Source of the DNA: Planctomycetaceae bacterium
GTDB lineage: Bacteria; Planctomycetota; Planctomycetia; Pirellulales; Thermoguttaceae
DNA length: 9,565 nucleotides
Reading direction: 5' to 3'
Assembly (NCBI GenBank): GCA_031288765.1
Contig: JAITQV010000267.1
Span: forward strand, 1-9,565
The translations under genes were made by a program, and so were the position numbers. The notes under the pieces are model-generated. The model was not told where the DNA came from, searched no databases, and worked only from the letters and a program-made list of their open reading frames with translations. Each line of letters starts with the position of its first letter. Positions within the stretch are counted from its first letter, which is position 1. Below are positions 1 to 6,294 of this stretch, piece by piece.

Positions 1-130
1 ACACACAAACCCGATGGCTAGAACAAAAAACGCTTCGGTAGGAAAACGGTAAAAACAACTAGGAGTTTTAATTAAATTTTCGGCAGTTCTTTTCAATACG
101 AAAAAAATGCCGTCTGCATATCTAATTTTT
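1..130. other. Left edge, no assignable gene
   Basis: This is AT-rich sequence upstream of mnmE. Two short plus-strand frames enter from the left edge and stop at 39-41 (TAG) and 50-52 (TAA). Either could be the last dozen or so codons of an upstream gene, but the stretch is too short to recognise a family. Nothing else is supported. Confidence 0.3.
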
Positions 131-158
131 TTGATATTGGCATAAATCGTTATATTAT
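131..158 (+). promoter_or_regulatory. Candidate promoter for mnmE
   Basis: TTGATA at 131-136 and TATTAT at 153-158 are separated by 16 bases, a plausible sigma70-type pair. Transcription would start around 165, about 14 bases before the ATG at 179. That gives a very short leader, consistent with the lack of any Shine-Dalgarno sequence before that ATG. The region is AT-rich, so a chance match is quite possible. Confidence 0.3.
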
Positions 159-178
159 TTTAATTGATTCAAAATATC

Positions 179-1573
179 ATGTTTGAAGAAACTATTATCG
201 CACAATCTACTGCACATGGTACAGCAATTCGCGGAATGATCCGAATCAATGGACCGGCAACTATTATGTCATTGCAGGGAATATTTGAACCGGAATTGTA
301 CGCGGAATCAAAACCATACGTAAAAACCGGTAATCTTATTTTCTGGGGTGTGGCTCGTCCGGTTTCGGCGAAAATTTTTTATTGGTCTGAAGGACGCGGT
401 TATACCGGTCATCAGGCGGTCGAAATTCACACATTGGGTTCACAACCAATTCTTGATGCAATAATTGCCGCTATTACTAAATCAGGAAATGTTCGTCAAG
501 CCAGACCGGGTGAATTGACTTTACGTGCGTTTTTGTCAGGACGTCTTGATCTGACGCAAGCGGAAGCCGTTCTCGGTGTTATTGAAGCGCCTTCGCAAAA
601 CGCCCTGAAAACCGCTTTACAACAACTTGCAGGCGGAATGACCTTGCCGATTAAAAAAATTCATGAAACGTTATTCGAAACACTGGCGCATCTTGAAGCC
701 GGACTGGATTTTCCTGAAGAGGGCATCGAATTTATTTCACGTTCGGAAATTGGTTCTGTTCTTACGGCGGTTCGTGAACAAATGGAGTTGTTACAACAAC
801 AGATGATGCGGCGCGGTTATTCAAATGAATATCCCAGAGTTGCGCTGCTTGGTCTGCCGAACGCCGGAAAAAGTACATTATTTAATATGCTGCTTCAAAC
901 GGACAGAGCAATTGTTTCGCCGACACCAGGAACAACTCGCGATTATCTGGAAGCCGAAATTTTATTTGACGGTTTACCGTGTACGCTTGCGGACACTGCC
1001 GGAATCAATGCCGGTTTTCACAAGGATACTATTGATGAATCCGCTCAACAATTATCAAAACAAATTTCCGAACAAAGTGATCTTATTATTTATTGTTCTG
1101 AAAATATCTTGAAGGAAGCGGCTCATCAATTCGGTTTTGATGAAACAAAAACATTGTTTGTCAAAACCAAATCCGATTTGAACAAATTAAATGATACAAA
1201 ACTAAACGATATGGAATTAGGTAATATTGTATTAAACAATTCTCAATCAAACTGTATTGATGTTACGGTTTCATCAAAAACCGGAGAAGGAATTGATTTA
1301 TTACGGATGATGATTGCGAAACGTTTAAGAGAATTGCCGCCGGATAATATTTTACGGAGTACGGCGTTACGATGCCGTGAATCGGTAAACGAATCTGTCC
1401 GGTTATTGGAACAAGCTTTGGAGATGTGCGATTCGCGGAGTCCTTTTTTTGACGAATCAATTCTTGCTTCACAAATCCGGTCGGTATTAGAAACACTTGG
1501 TCTTATTGATGGAAGCGTTTATACCGACAAAATACTTGACGAAATATTCAGCCGTTTTTGTATTGGAAAATAA
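179..1573 (+). CDS. mnmE: tRNA modification GTPase MnmE (TrmE)
   Basis: MnmE works with MnmG to install the (carboxymethyl)aminomethyl group at C5 of the wobble uridine of certain tRNAs, using GTP hydrolysis and a folate one-carbon unit. The ATG at 179 gives 464 residues, a normal family length, and starts MFEETI as homologues do. The frame stays open upstream to a TTG at 164, which would add five untypical residues. The N-terminal folate-binding domain contains YTGHQAVEIH (75-84) and RPGELTLRAFLSGRLDLTQA (109-128). The G domain has G1 GLPNAGKS (225-232), G2 TPGTTRD (249-255), G3 DTAG (272-275), a G4 reading TKSD (330-333) instead of NKxD, and a G5-like SSK (365-367). The C-terminus FCIGK carries the conserved catalytic-loop cysteine (Cys461). 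No mnmG is in the window and the gene appears to stand alone. No Shine-Dalgarno is visible. Confidence 0.97.
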   Translation: MFEETIIAQSTAHGTAIRGMIRINGPATIMSLQGIFEPELYAESKPYVKTGNLIFWGVARPVSAKIFYWSEGRGYTGHQAVEIHTLGSQPILDAIIAAITKSGNVRQARPGELTLRAFLSGRLDLTQAEAVLGVIEAPSQNALKTALQQLAGGMTLPIKKIHETLFETLAHLEAGLDFPEEGIEFISRSEIGSVLTAVREQMELLQQQMMRRGYSNEYPRVALLGLPNAGKSTLFNMLLQTDRAIVSPTPGTTRDYLEAEILFDGLPCTLADTAGINAGFHKDTIDESAQQLSKQISEQSDLIIYCSENILKEAAHQFGFDETKTLFVKTKSDLNKLNDTKLNDMELGNIVLNNSQSNCIDVTVSSKTGEGIDLLRMMIAKRLRELPPDNILRSTALRCRESVNESVRLLEQALEMCDSRSPFFDESILASQIRSVLETLGLIDGSVYTDKILDEIFSRFCIGK

Positions 1574-1982
1574 AACGGTTTACTTTTGAGTTTTGGAAAA
1601 CAGAAATGTTTGCGTGTGAATGTTTCCCATCTTAGTATCAACCAACCCTTCCGCGAAGATCGCTAACTTTTTGATTATTTATACAAATAGTTACGACAAT
1701 CATAAAGTAGGCAACTAATTTCCATGTGATTGTGTCCATGAGTACACCGGCAAGATTATAGATGAAAAATAAATTTTAGCAAATTGTGCAAAAATATAAA
1801 AAACAACTTACACGGAATAAAATTGACCAACCCGATTATATCAAACATAATGATTGTACCGTCTTACAAAAAAATTTTTAATAAAGTCTCAGTTTGGGTC
1901 GATGACGAATTATTGATGTTGTTTTTAACAATCATTAGCCAATTATTCGGTTCCTCATCCTTTCACCTTTAAGGAAAGAGCC
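1574..1982. other. Intergenic region, no credible gene
   Basis: About 400 AT-rich bases separate mnmE from the next gene. A 62-codon plus-strand frame at 1784-1972 starts at TTG, has no ribosome binding site and reads as low-complexity Ile/Asn/Lys. On the minus strand a 32-codon stretch between stops (1583-1678) has protein-like composition (LAIFAEGLVDTKMGNIH) but no credible start, so it could be a relic I cannot identify. The only clear element is the Shine-Dalgarno AAGGA at 1971-1975, which serves the next gene with a 7-base spacer. I see no convincing terminator for mnmE. Confidence 0.4.
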
Positions 1983-2918
1983 ATGACATCCCCCATCCTC
2001 CCCAATGTTCCCGACGAGGGAACACTCGAAAATCGTACGCTTTCTCCATCCATGAAAATTTTTGCCGCAATGACAATTATTGTCGGCGGTGCGGCGGTTG
2101 CTGCTGCATTTTGGAAAGCGTCGCTTGATTTCGGAGTTATTGATTCCGATTTTCACTCAGTGATTGACCGTAGTTTTACTGCGGCACCGTTGCCGAATTT
2201 GCCGTTATCTCCCGGTGCGGTTTCCGGTCAACAGACAACGGCAAACAATTCCGATAACACAAATCAAGATACCGCATTTTCCGTACAACCGGCATCAATA
2301 CCGGCAACAGTTTTACCGGCGTTGTCGCAAACGCCTGCTGTTGATTTAGGAAACAAAAAATATGCGCAAAAGTATCAGCCGCCGGTAATTATCGAACCGG
2401 TTCGGCAATCTCCCGAAAAAATATTCGCTACGGAAAAAAAGACCGGTGATAAAAAGCCGGTAATCCAAAGTAATACGCGGTTCGAACCAATCCATAAAAT
2501 TTCGGTTCCGTCCTCTGCGGTTTCTATTTCTGCGATTTCTGTTTCGGCGGTTCCATCTTCGGCGGCTTCGTCATCGTTAACAAACAACAATAACCCTGAA
2601 AAAATAGAAAAAAAACCGCCCGTTATTCCGAAAACCGAAACTAATGATGAAATGCTTTCGTTATTTCAGTTTGCCGATAATTTCGAACCGGCATCGCTTT
2701 CGAAAAACGAACCGGTATTGCCGGAAAATCCGTTTTTAACAAATCCGGCACCGGTTGAAACGGAATTCAATAATCGTTCAGCCGGTAATTTGATGCCGCT
2801 CCATTTGCCGGAATTGCCTCAATCAAATGAATCACTTTTGCCGCTCAAACCGGTTGAAATTCCGCTTTTCCAACTACAACCGCTCAAAACAATTCCTAAT
2901 CAAGAACCGAAAATTTAA
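1983..2918 (+). CDS. Single-pass membrane protein with Pro/Ser-rich tail, unknown function
   Basis: I do not recognise this 311-residue protein. The start is well supported: ATG at 1983 with AAGGA at 1971-1975. Residues 1-23 are polar. One hydrophobic segment follows at about residues 25-43 (KIFAAMTIIVGGAAVAAAFW), most simply a signal anchor with a short cytoplasmic N-terminus. The remaining ~265 residues are low-complexity, rich in Pro, Ser, Thr, Asn and Ala, with charged EKK/PVI stretches, a Ser/Ala/Val run around residues 175-200 and recurring 'NEPVLPENP'-like phrases near the end. No catalytic motif, cysteine pair or folded domain is visible. Such tails usually act as periplasmic or cell-wall spacers, but that is inference. 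A terminator hairpin 26 bases after the stop suggests a monocistronic gene. Confidence 0.75.
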   Translation: MTSPILPNVPDEGTLENRTLSPSMKIFAAMTIIVGGAAVAAAFWKASLDFGVIDSDFHSVIDRSFTAAPLPNLPLSPGAVSGQQTTANNSDNTNQDTAFSVQPASIPATVLPALSQTPAVDLGNKKYAQKYQPPVIIEPVRQSPEKIFATEKKTGDKKPVIQSNTRFEPIHKISVPSSAVSISAISVSAVPSSAASSSLTNNNNPEKIEKKPPVIPKTETNDEMLSLFQFADNFEPASLSKNEPVLPENPFLTNPAPVETEFNNRSAGNLMPLHLPELPQSNESLLPLKPVEIPLFQLQPLKTIPNQEPKI

Positions 2919-2943
2919 TTGTGTAACCGGATAAAAATAAAAT

Positions 2944-2971
2944 ATTCGTGAATTATTCGCGGATGTTTTTT
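2944..2971 (+). terminator. Rho-independent terminator after the membrane-protein gene
   Basis: ATTCGTGAA (2944-2952), loop TTA, and TTCGCGGAT (2956-2964) form a 9-bp stem with two G-U pairs. They are followed by G and six T residues (2966-2971). The hairpin starts 26 bases after the stop of the 311-residue gene. The last T's run into the -35 box of the next promoter. Confidence 0.6.
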
Positions 2972-2998
2972 GAAAAGAAACTCGAATTTCCGTATAAC
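2970..2998 (+). promoter_or_regulatory. Sigma70-like promoter for the CPBP protease gene
   Basis: TTGAAA (2970-2975) and TATAAC (2993-2998) have the ideal 17-base spacer, and each matches consensus at five of six positions. Initiation would fall near 3005, giving a leader of about 30 bases before the ATG at 3035. Together with the preceding terminator this separates the protease gene from its upstream neighbour. Confidence 0.6.
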
Positions 2999-3034
2999 TA
3001 TTCATAAAAATAATCAAAAAAGTAAGACCATTCT

Positions 3035-3754
3035 ATGAAACCGTTATCCCGATCCGATGGAATTATATTTGTTGCTTTAATATTTCCATTTTTCCTGACG
3101 CTTACTTATTTTGTTCTTCTCACCGGTTCGTCAGCTCTTGTACAAAAAATGGTTTACGGAACCGGCAAGATATTTCAATTTATTCTTCCGGTTTTTTGGG
3201 TTGGTGTTGTTTGTCGGGAACGATGGTTGGTTCGGTGTTGGAACACTCGCGGTTTTGCCGAAGGAGCTGCGTTTGGAATATCTGTTGCAATTGCGATGAT
3301 TTTGTTGTATATTTTTTGGCTTGGTTTACCGGAACAACTACTCGGAAACGGCACTCCGGCAAGTTTAGCAATTATTACAAAAATGAACGGATTAGGCATC
3401 ACCAATGGGCAACAGTTTTTTCTTCTGGGTGTATTTTACTCGGTGATTCACAGCGGTCTTGAAGAATATTATTGGCGGTGGTTTATTTTCGGTCGGTTAC
3501 AGAACGGCAGGTCATGGCTTTTCGCGGCAGTCATTTCAAGTCTCGGTTTTACGGCTCATCATATTTTGTTACTTGGAACATATTTCGGTTACAATTCACC
3601 GTTTTGTTGGCTTGGTTCATTGGGAGTTGCGGTTGGCGGTTTGTACTGGGCTTGGCTTTACAAACGAAGTGATTCCATCTGGGCTGCTTGGATCAGTCAC
3701 GGATTTATTGATGCGGCAATTTTTTTTATTGGTTTTACCGTTTGTTTTAGATAA
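3035..3754 (+). CDS. CPBP-family (CAAX/Abi) intramembrane metalloprotease
   Basis: This is a 239-residue polytopic membrane protein with about six to eight hydrophobic segments and all the family motifs. EExxxR is present as EEYYWR (Glu143, Glu144, Arg148). FxxxH is FTAHH (Phe172 to His176). The last motif is HGFID (His222, Asp226). In characterised members (Rce1, MroQ and relatives) the glutamates and histidines form the active site within the membrane. Known roles include cleaving prenylated or signal peptides and bacteriocin immunity; the substrate here cannot be told. ATG 3035 has only a weak ribosome binding site (AGTAAGA), but the N-terminus runs directly into the first membrane helix. 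It has its own promoter and a terminator 12 bases after the stop, so it looks monocistronic. It faces the Cys-rich genes convergently. Confidence 0.88.
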   Translation: MKPLSRSDGIIFVALIFPFFLTLTYFVLLTGSSALVQKMVYGTGKIFQFILPVFWVGVVCRERWLVRCWNTRGFAEGAAFGISVAIAMILLYIFWLGLPEQLLGNGTPASLAIITKMNGLGITNGQQFFLLGVFYSVIHSGLEEYYWRWFIFGRLQNGRSWLFAAVISSLGFTAHHILLLGTYFGYNSPFCWLGSLGVAVGGLYWAWLYKRSDSIWAAWISHGFIDAAIFFIGFTVCFR

Positions 3755-3765
3755 CAGTACAAGAA

Positions 3766-3796
3766 AGAAGGAAACTATTGATTCCTTTTGTTTTTT
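3766..3796 (+). terminator. Rho-independent terminator after the CPBP protease gene
   Basis: AGAAGGAA (3766-3773) pairs with TTCCTTTT (3782-3789) across an 8-base loop, with one G-U pair. G and six T residues (3791-3796) follow. It lies 12 bases after the stop codon. The stem is A/G-rich and therefore weak. Confidence 0.5.
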
Positions 3797-3937
3797 CAGG
3801 GATTATGGTTAATGCCGTGATTTTTCACATTTACTCATAAAAAATAATTTAGATGAAAAATGATAGAACAAAAATCATCGTTGGACATTCTTAAAAAAAG
3901 AAATTTTAGTGATATTCAATAATTGATAAAGGCGGCA

Positions 3938-3998
3938 AAAAGTTGATAGCAAATCGAAAGCAGTCCATTACTTGTACTGTTATTCACTATCAACTTTT
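3938..3998 (-). terminator. 12-bp inverted repeat downstream of the minus-strand Cys-rich gene
   Basis: AAAAGTTGATAG (3938-3949) and CTATCAACTTTT (3987-3998) are perfect reverse complements with 37 bases between them. The inner sequence can pair further (CAGT with ACTG). On the minus strand it begins 14 bases after the stop at 4013, and its second arm ends in a run of five T's, so it may terminate that transcript. The long loop makes this less sure than a classic terminator. It could instead be a protein-binding site. Confidence 0.4.
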
Positions 3999-4012
3999 CG
4001 TCTTCCGTTACG

Positions 4013-4435
4013 TTATCTTACCCAACTGAGCGATGAGTTGTAAGCCTGTGTTGAGGTTCTACCGTAACTACCGGTAACTTGTGTTGAACTTCTCCCGTAA
4101 CTACCCGTAACTTGCGTTGAGGTTCTGCCGTAATTATCGGTAACTTGCGGCGTGTTACTGTTTGTTCGAAGCGCTGTAACAGCCGATGCTGTTTGGCTGG
4201 TTTGAGTTGCCGATTGGCGTGACGGCGCATAGGTTGCGGTTTTTTGTGCCGACAAAGTTTGACTTTGAGCGCCGGAACAAATTGTTACGCAGTCTTGCGG
4301 ATTACGCCCAACACAACACGCGGCTTGTTTAGCGCCGCTTGAAGAACAACAGGACGCTCCGCCCGATTGAGAAGCACTGCTCTTTGCCGTACCGGAAATG
4401 TAACCGGAATTTGCATTCGCTGCAGAAATAGCCAT
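4013..4435 (-). CDS. Small Cys/Ser/Thr-rich protein with 11-residue tandem repeats, unknown function
   Basis: I do not recognise this 140-residue protein. ATG at 4435 has a strong Shine-Dalgarno, AAGGAG, 7 bases upstream, so the gene is very likely translated. There is no signal peptide or membrane segment. Residues 1-28 are Ala/Ser/Gly-rich. A cysteine knot-like patch follows at 29-53: CC (29-30), CC (40-41), CVTIC (49-53). Next is a Ser/Thr/Gln-rich stretch, then near-perfect repeats of TQVTGSYGRTS (about residues 96-130) and a Ser/Trp/Arg end. Paired cysteines plus Tyr/Gly/Gln/Thr repeats resemble structural, cross-linked or metal-binding proteins, but this is inference. It lies 71 bases downstream of a second Cys-rich gene on the same strand, so the two may be co-transcribed. 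Confidence 0.75.
   Translation of the reverse strand: MAISAANANSGYISGTAKSSASQSGGASCCSSSGAKQAACCVGRNPQDCVTICSGAQSQTLSAQKTATYAPSRQSATQTSQTASAVTALRTNSNTPQVTDNYGRTSTQVTGSYGRSSTQVTGSYGRTSTQAYNSSLSWVR
4047..4145 (-). repeat. Three in-frame 33-bp tandem repeats
   Basis: Three consecutive 33-base units occupy 4047-4079, 4080-4112 and 4113-4145. Each encodes 11 residues of the form STQVTGSYGR(T/S). Degenerate partial units flank them. The length is a multiple of three, so copy-number change would keep the reading frame. The DNA units differ at several positions, many of them synonymous, so the array is not brand new. Confidence 0.85.
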
Positions 4436-4506
4436 TATAATCTCCTTAAAATGGATTGTCTTAATGAAAAATTAAACGAAAAAATTGTCCGCAGACAGGG
4501 GTTCCG

Positions 4507-5043
4507 TTAATTCAGCAAGACACGCAGAAGAAGATGCAAACGAACCGGTAGTTGGGAAACCGGCGATTCGTAAAACAGATAAAAAGTAACGGTTTTAATG
4601 ACCGGAATTGATGATACCGAAAATAAATACGGTAAATATCCGTCCGACAACAATTCTTCCAAATTCTGCTGGAATGAAATTGAAGTCGGCGAAACAAATG
4701 TCGGTTGTGGGGGAGCCGATTTCAAAGAGCAAGGACAAACCGGCGAATTGTGCGGAACACCGGACGGAGCCGTATCAGACAACATCTGTGAACAACAACT
4801 TTGAGATACAATTAATACCTCAGATATTGAAACTTCCGACTCTTCCGAACAACAGCAACAAGCCGACCCGGTTGATTTTTCGATTGTTACGGTTTCCGGC
4901 GGCAAACTTGCATCTTTGTTGCAACGGCACTCCAAACAATGACAAACACCGATTTGCGGGACAAGAGCGTAACACAAAATCGTCGCTGACAACAGCCAGC
5001 GGAAAATCCTGTTTTGTACGAATTGCTGCAATCCGCTTTTCAT
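4507..5043 (-). CDS. Secreted cysteine-rich protein, unknown function (possible metal binder)
   Basis: This 178-residue protein starts at ATG 5043 with Arg/Lys residues followed by a hydrophobic segment (about residues 14-33), consistent with a signal peptide and export. The mature part has 12 cysteines in clusters: CHCLECRC (34-41), CCCC (62-65), CC (83-84) and CPC (103-105). A Pro/Ser-rich link and a hydrophobic Leu/Phe/Val C-terminal third (about 125-178) follow. Dense CxC, CxxC and CC motifs often bind thiophilic metals (Cu, Zn, Cd) or form disulfides. I can assign no named family. There is no Shine-Dalgarno before this ATG, so the exact start is less sure than the frame. The gene sits between the NuoE-like gene (184 bases upstream) and the repeat-bearing Cys-rich gene (71 bases downstream). 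Confidence 0.7.
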   Translation of the reverse strand: MKSGLQQFVQNRIFRWLLSATILCYALVPQIGVCHCLECRCNKDASLPPETVTIEKSTGSACCCCSEESEVSISEVLIVSQSCCSQMLSDTAPSGVPHNSPVCPCSLKSAPPQPTFVSPTSISFQQNLEELLSDGYLPYLFSVSSIPVIKTVTFYLFYESPVSQLPVRLHLLLRVLLN

Positions 5044-5065
5044 AGACGAGGGAAAACGATACGTT

Positions 5066-5092
5066 GTTATAAACCAATAAAGATTGATACAA
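5066..5092 (-). promoter_or_regulatory. Weak candidate promoter for the Cys-rich pair
   Basis: Read on the minus strand, TTGTAT (5092-5087) and TATAAC (5071-5066) are 15 bases apart. The -10 box is good, but the -35 match and the spacing are poor. A start near 5059 would leave a leader of about 16 bases before ATG 5043, consistent with the missing Shine-Dalgarno. If real, it would uncouple the Cys-rich genes from the NuoE-like gene. Confidence 0.25.
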
Positions 5093-5227
5093 CAGATGTA
5101 TCGGCAGATTGCCGCTTAAAAAATTCGTCAAAATTGTTATCTTGGGCATAATTTCGGTTTTAGTGCCTGTTTTCAACTTCGCAAAACAGTTTGCGGCAGG
5201 CTGCAAATTCACGGCGGCAATAACCGT

Positions 5228-5731
5228 TCAAACTTCATTTGTCTGAATTTCCCGCACAAGATTGACTGCTTGTTCGGGGGTAACGCTGCTGTGAACTTTT
5301 TCGTCAACAACAAGAACCGGAGCCAAACCGCAAGCACCAAGACACGAAACCGTTTCAACCGTAAACAACATATCATCTGTGGTTTGTTTTGTTTCGGAGA
5401 GTTTCAGCTCTTTACGTAACGCGCTAAGAATATGCTCCGAACCGCGAACATGACACGCTGTTCCGTCGCAAAGACGGCACGAATGTTTACCTTTCGGAAC
5501 CAGTGTGAAATGGGCGTAAAATGTTGCAACACCGAAAACATGCGACGGCGGCAACGCCAATGATGTGGCAATAAACGTTAAAATTTCTTCCGGCAGATAA
5601 CGGTAAAATTCCTGCACTTGCTGCAAAACCGGAATCAGACGTGCAGGGTCATGGTTATTGGCATCCAGAATTTCAACAACACGGTCGAATTTTCGCGCCG
5701 TACCGGCGGAGCTAGGGGCGGCAACACTCAT
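5228..5731 (-). CDS. nuoE: NuoE/HndA-type [2Fe-2S] subunit (24 kDa NADH dehydrogenase-like)
   Basis: The family forms a thioredoxin-fold [2Fe-2S] subunit that passes electrons to or from NAD(P)H-linked flavin subunits, in complex I (NuoE), NADP-reducing or bifurcating [FeFe]-hydrogenases (HndA/HydC) and some formate dehydrogenases. I take ATG 5731 (167 residues) as the start because GGAG lies 8 bases upstream; the frame extends to a TTG at 5767 with nothing to recommend it. An N-terminal helical domain contains VATFYAHF (68-75). The cluster ligands are C-x4-C in CDGTACHVRG (Cys88, Cys93) and C-x3-C in CLGACG (Cys130, Cys134); Cys85 is extra. The CxGTACHVRG form resembles the hydrogenase-linked branch more than respiratory NuoE, as I recall those families. 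No nuoF, hydrogenase or dehydrogenase gene is next to it, so its partners must be encoded elsewhere. Confidence 0.93.
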   Translation of the reverse strand: MSVAAPSSAGTARKFDRVVEILDANNHDPARLIPVLQQVQEFYRYLPEEILTFIATSLALPPSHVFGVATFYAHFTLVPKGKHSCRLCDGTACHVRGSEHILSALRKELKLSETKQTTDDMLFTVETVSCLGACGLAPVLVVDEKVHSSVTPEQAVNLVREIQTNEV

Positions 5732-5800
5732 CTTAAAACTCCAAGTAAATTGGTAAAAAATCAGCAAATTGTAGGATATTGCTAAAACATTATCTCTATA

Positions 5801-5828
5801 ATTATTATCAATTTGCCGGAACTGTCAA
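5801..5828 (-). promoter_or_regulatory. Sigma70-like promoter for the NuoE-like gene
   Basis: On the minus strand a perfect TTGACA (5828-5823) is followed after 16 bases by AATAAT (5806-5801), five of six to consensus. Transcription would start near 5794, leaving a leader of about 60 bases before ATG 5731. This is the best promoter match in the window. Confidence 0.6.
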
Positions 5829-5890
5829 GGAGGTGAAAAAAGAATTGTACCGATGCAATTACCGGAAAATAAGACGGAATAAAAATAATA

Positions 5891-5996
5891 TTTCCGCAAA
5901 TTTCCGTGTAATTTCGTGTTTTCCGTGTTCAAAAAAATATGAGCGGGAATTTTTAACACGGAAAACACGAATGTTGCGCGGAAATACGCGAAAATG
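5891..5996. repeat. Long imperfect inverted repeat with a perfect 17-bp core
   Basis: TTCGTGTTTTCCGTGTT (5913-5929) is the exact reverse complement of 5955-5971, across a 25-base centre. The outer flanks pair imperfectly: TTTCCGCAAATTTCCG (5891-5906) against CGGAAATACGCGAAAA (5980-5995). Both arms are built from a recurrent CGTGTTTTCCGTG-like phrase, as if made from a simple repeat. It may be a MITE-like remnant, a large hairpin or a protein-binding array. No target-site duplication is evident. Confidence 0.8.
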
Positions 5997-6031
5997 TAAA
6001 GAAATTGTATTTATTCGGTTATCTGAAAATA

Positions 6032-6224
6032 GGGCTGAAAGCCCTTCATATCATAGCGTAGGGCAACGCCCTACGAACAGGATACCATAACAAATTTAAG
6101 CCCTGAAAGGGCGCAATCCCCAAGAATCCTGCCATTGTATTTTTACCCCGTTGGGGCTTTAATTTTGTTGTATTCCTTTTTCGTAGGGCGTTGCCCTACG
6201 CTACTGATGAAGGGCTTTCAGCCC
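6032..6224. repeat. Composite nested palindromic element (REP/BIME-like), complete copy
   Basis: From outside in, GGGCTGAAAGCCCTT (6032-6046) is the exact reverse complement of 6210-6224. A 23-base arm (6055-6077), itself the palindrome CGTAGGGCAACGCCCTACG plus flanks, is the exact reverse complement of 6180-6202. The centre holds AAGCCCTGAAAGGGCG (6098-6113) facing CCCCGTTGGGGCTT (6146-6159), each a hairpin of its own. Perfect arms nearly 100 bases apart show selection or recent mobility. The same order of parts occurs at 9391-9565. I call it REP-like from structure and the GTAG motif; no transposase is present. Confidence 0.85.
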
Positions 6225-6294
6225 GTTTTTCAGAATAATAACTGAATAGATACTGTTATTTAGGTTAACGGTTAGGTGTGCTTGTTGTCATTTC

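Noticed and set aside
164..178. Upstream TTG start for mnmE
   Set aside because: The ATG at 179 gives the family-typical N-terminus (MFEETI). The extra five codons match nothing and have no ribosome binding site.
1583..1678. Minus-strand relic reading LAIFAEGLVDTKMGNIH
   Set aside because: It spans only 32 codons between stops, with no start and no family I can name. Too short to call a pseudogene.
1784..1972. 62-codon plus-strand frame before the membrane-protein gene
   Set aside because: It has a TTG start without Shine-Dalgarno, AT-rich low-complexity translation and no recognisable feature.
4608..5045. Plus-strand open frame of 145 codons opposite the exported Cys-rich gene
   Set aside because: It is the antisense shadow of a gene with a clear signal peptide and clustered cysteines. 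It has no start signal and no recognisable domain.
4820..5212. Minus-strand open frame of 130 codons overlapping the exported Cys-rich gene
   Set aside because: It overlaps the Cys-rich gene in another frame, shows no domain or signal and has no Shine-Dalgarno. The Cys-rich frame is better supported.
5732..5767. Upstream TTG start for the NuoE-like gene
   Set aside because: The ATG at 5731 has GGAG at proper spacing. The added residues are untypical of the family.
5779..6090. Plus-strand open frame of 103 codons
   Set aside because: It crosses both inverted-repeat elements, its translation is Arg/Lys-rich and reflects the repeats, and its nominal start has no ribosome binding site.
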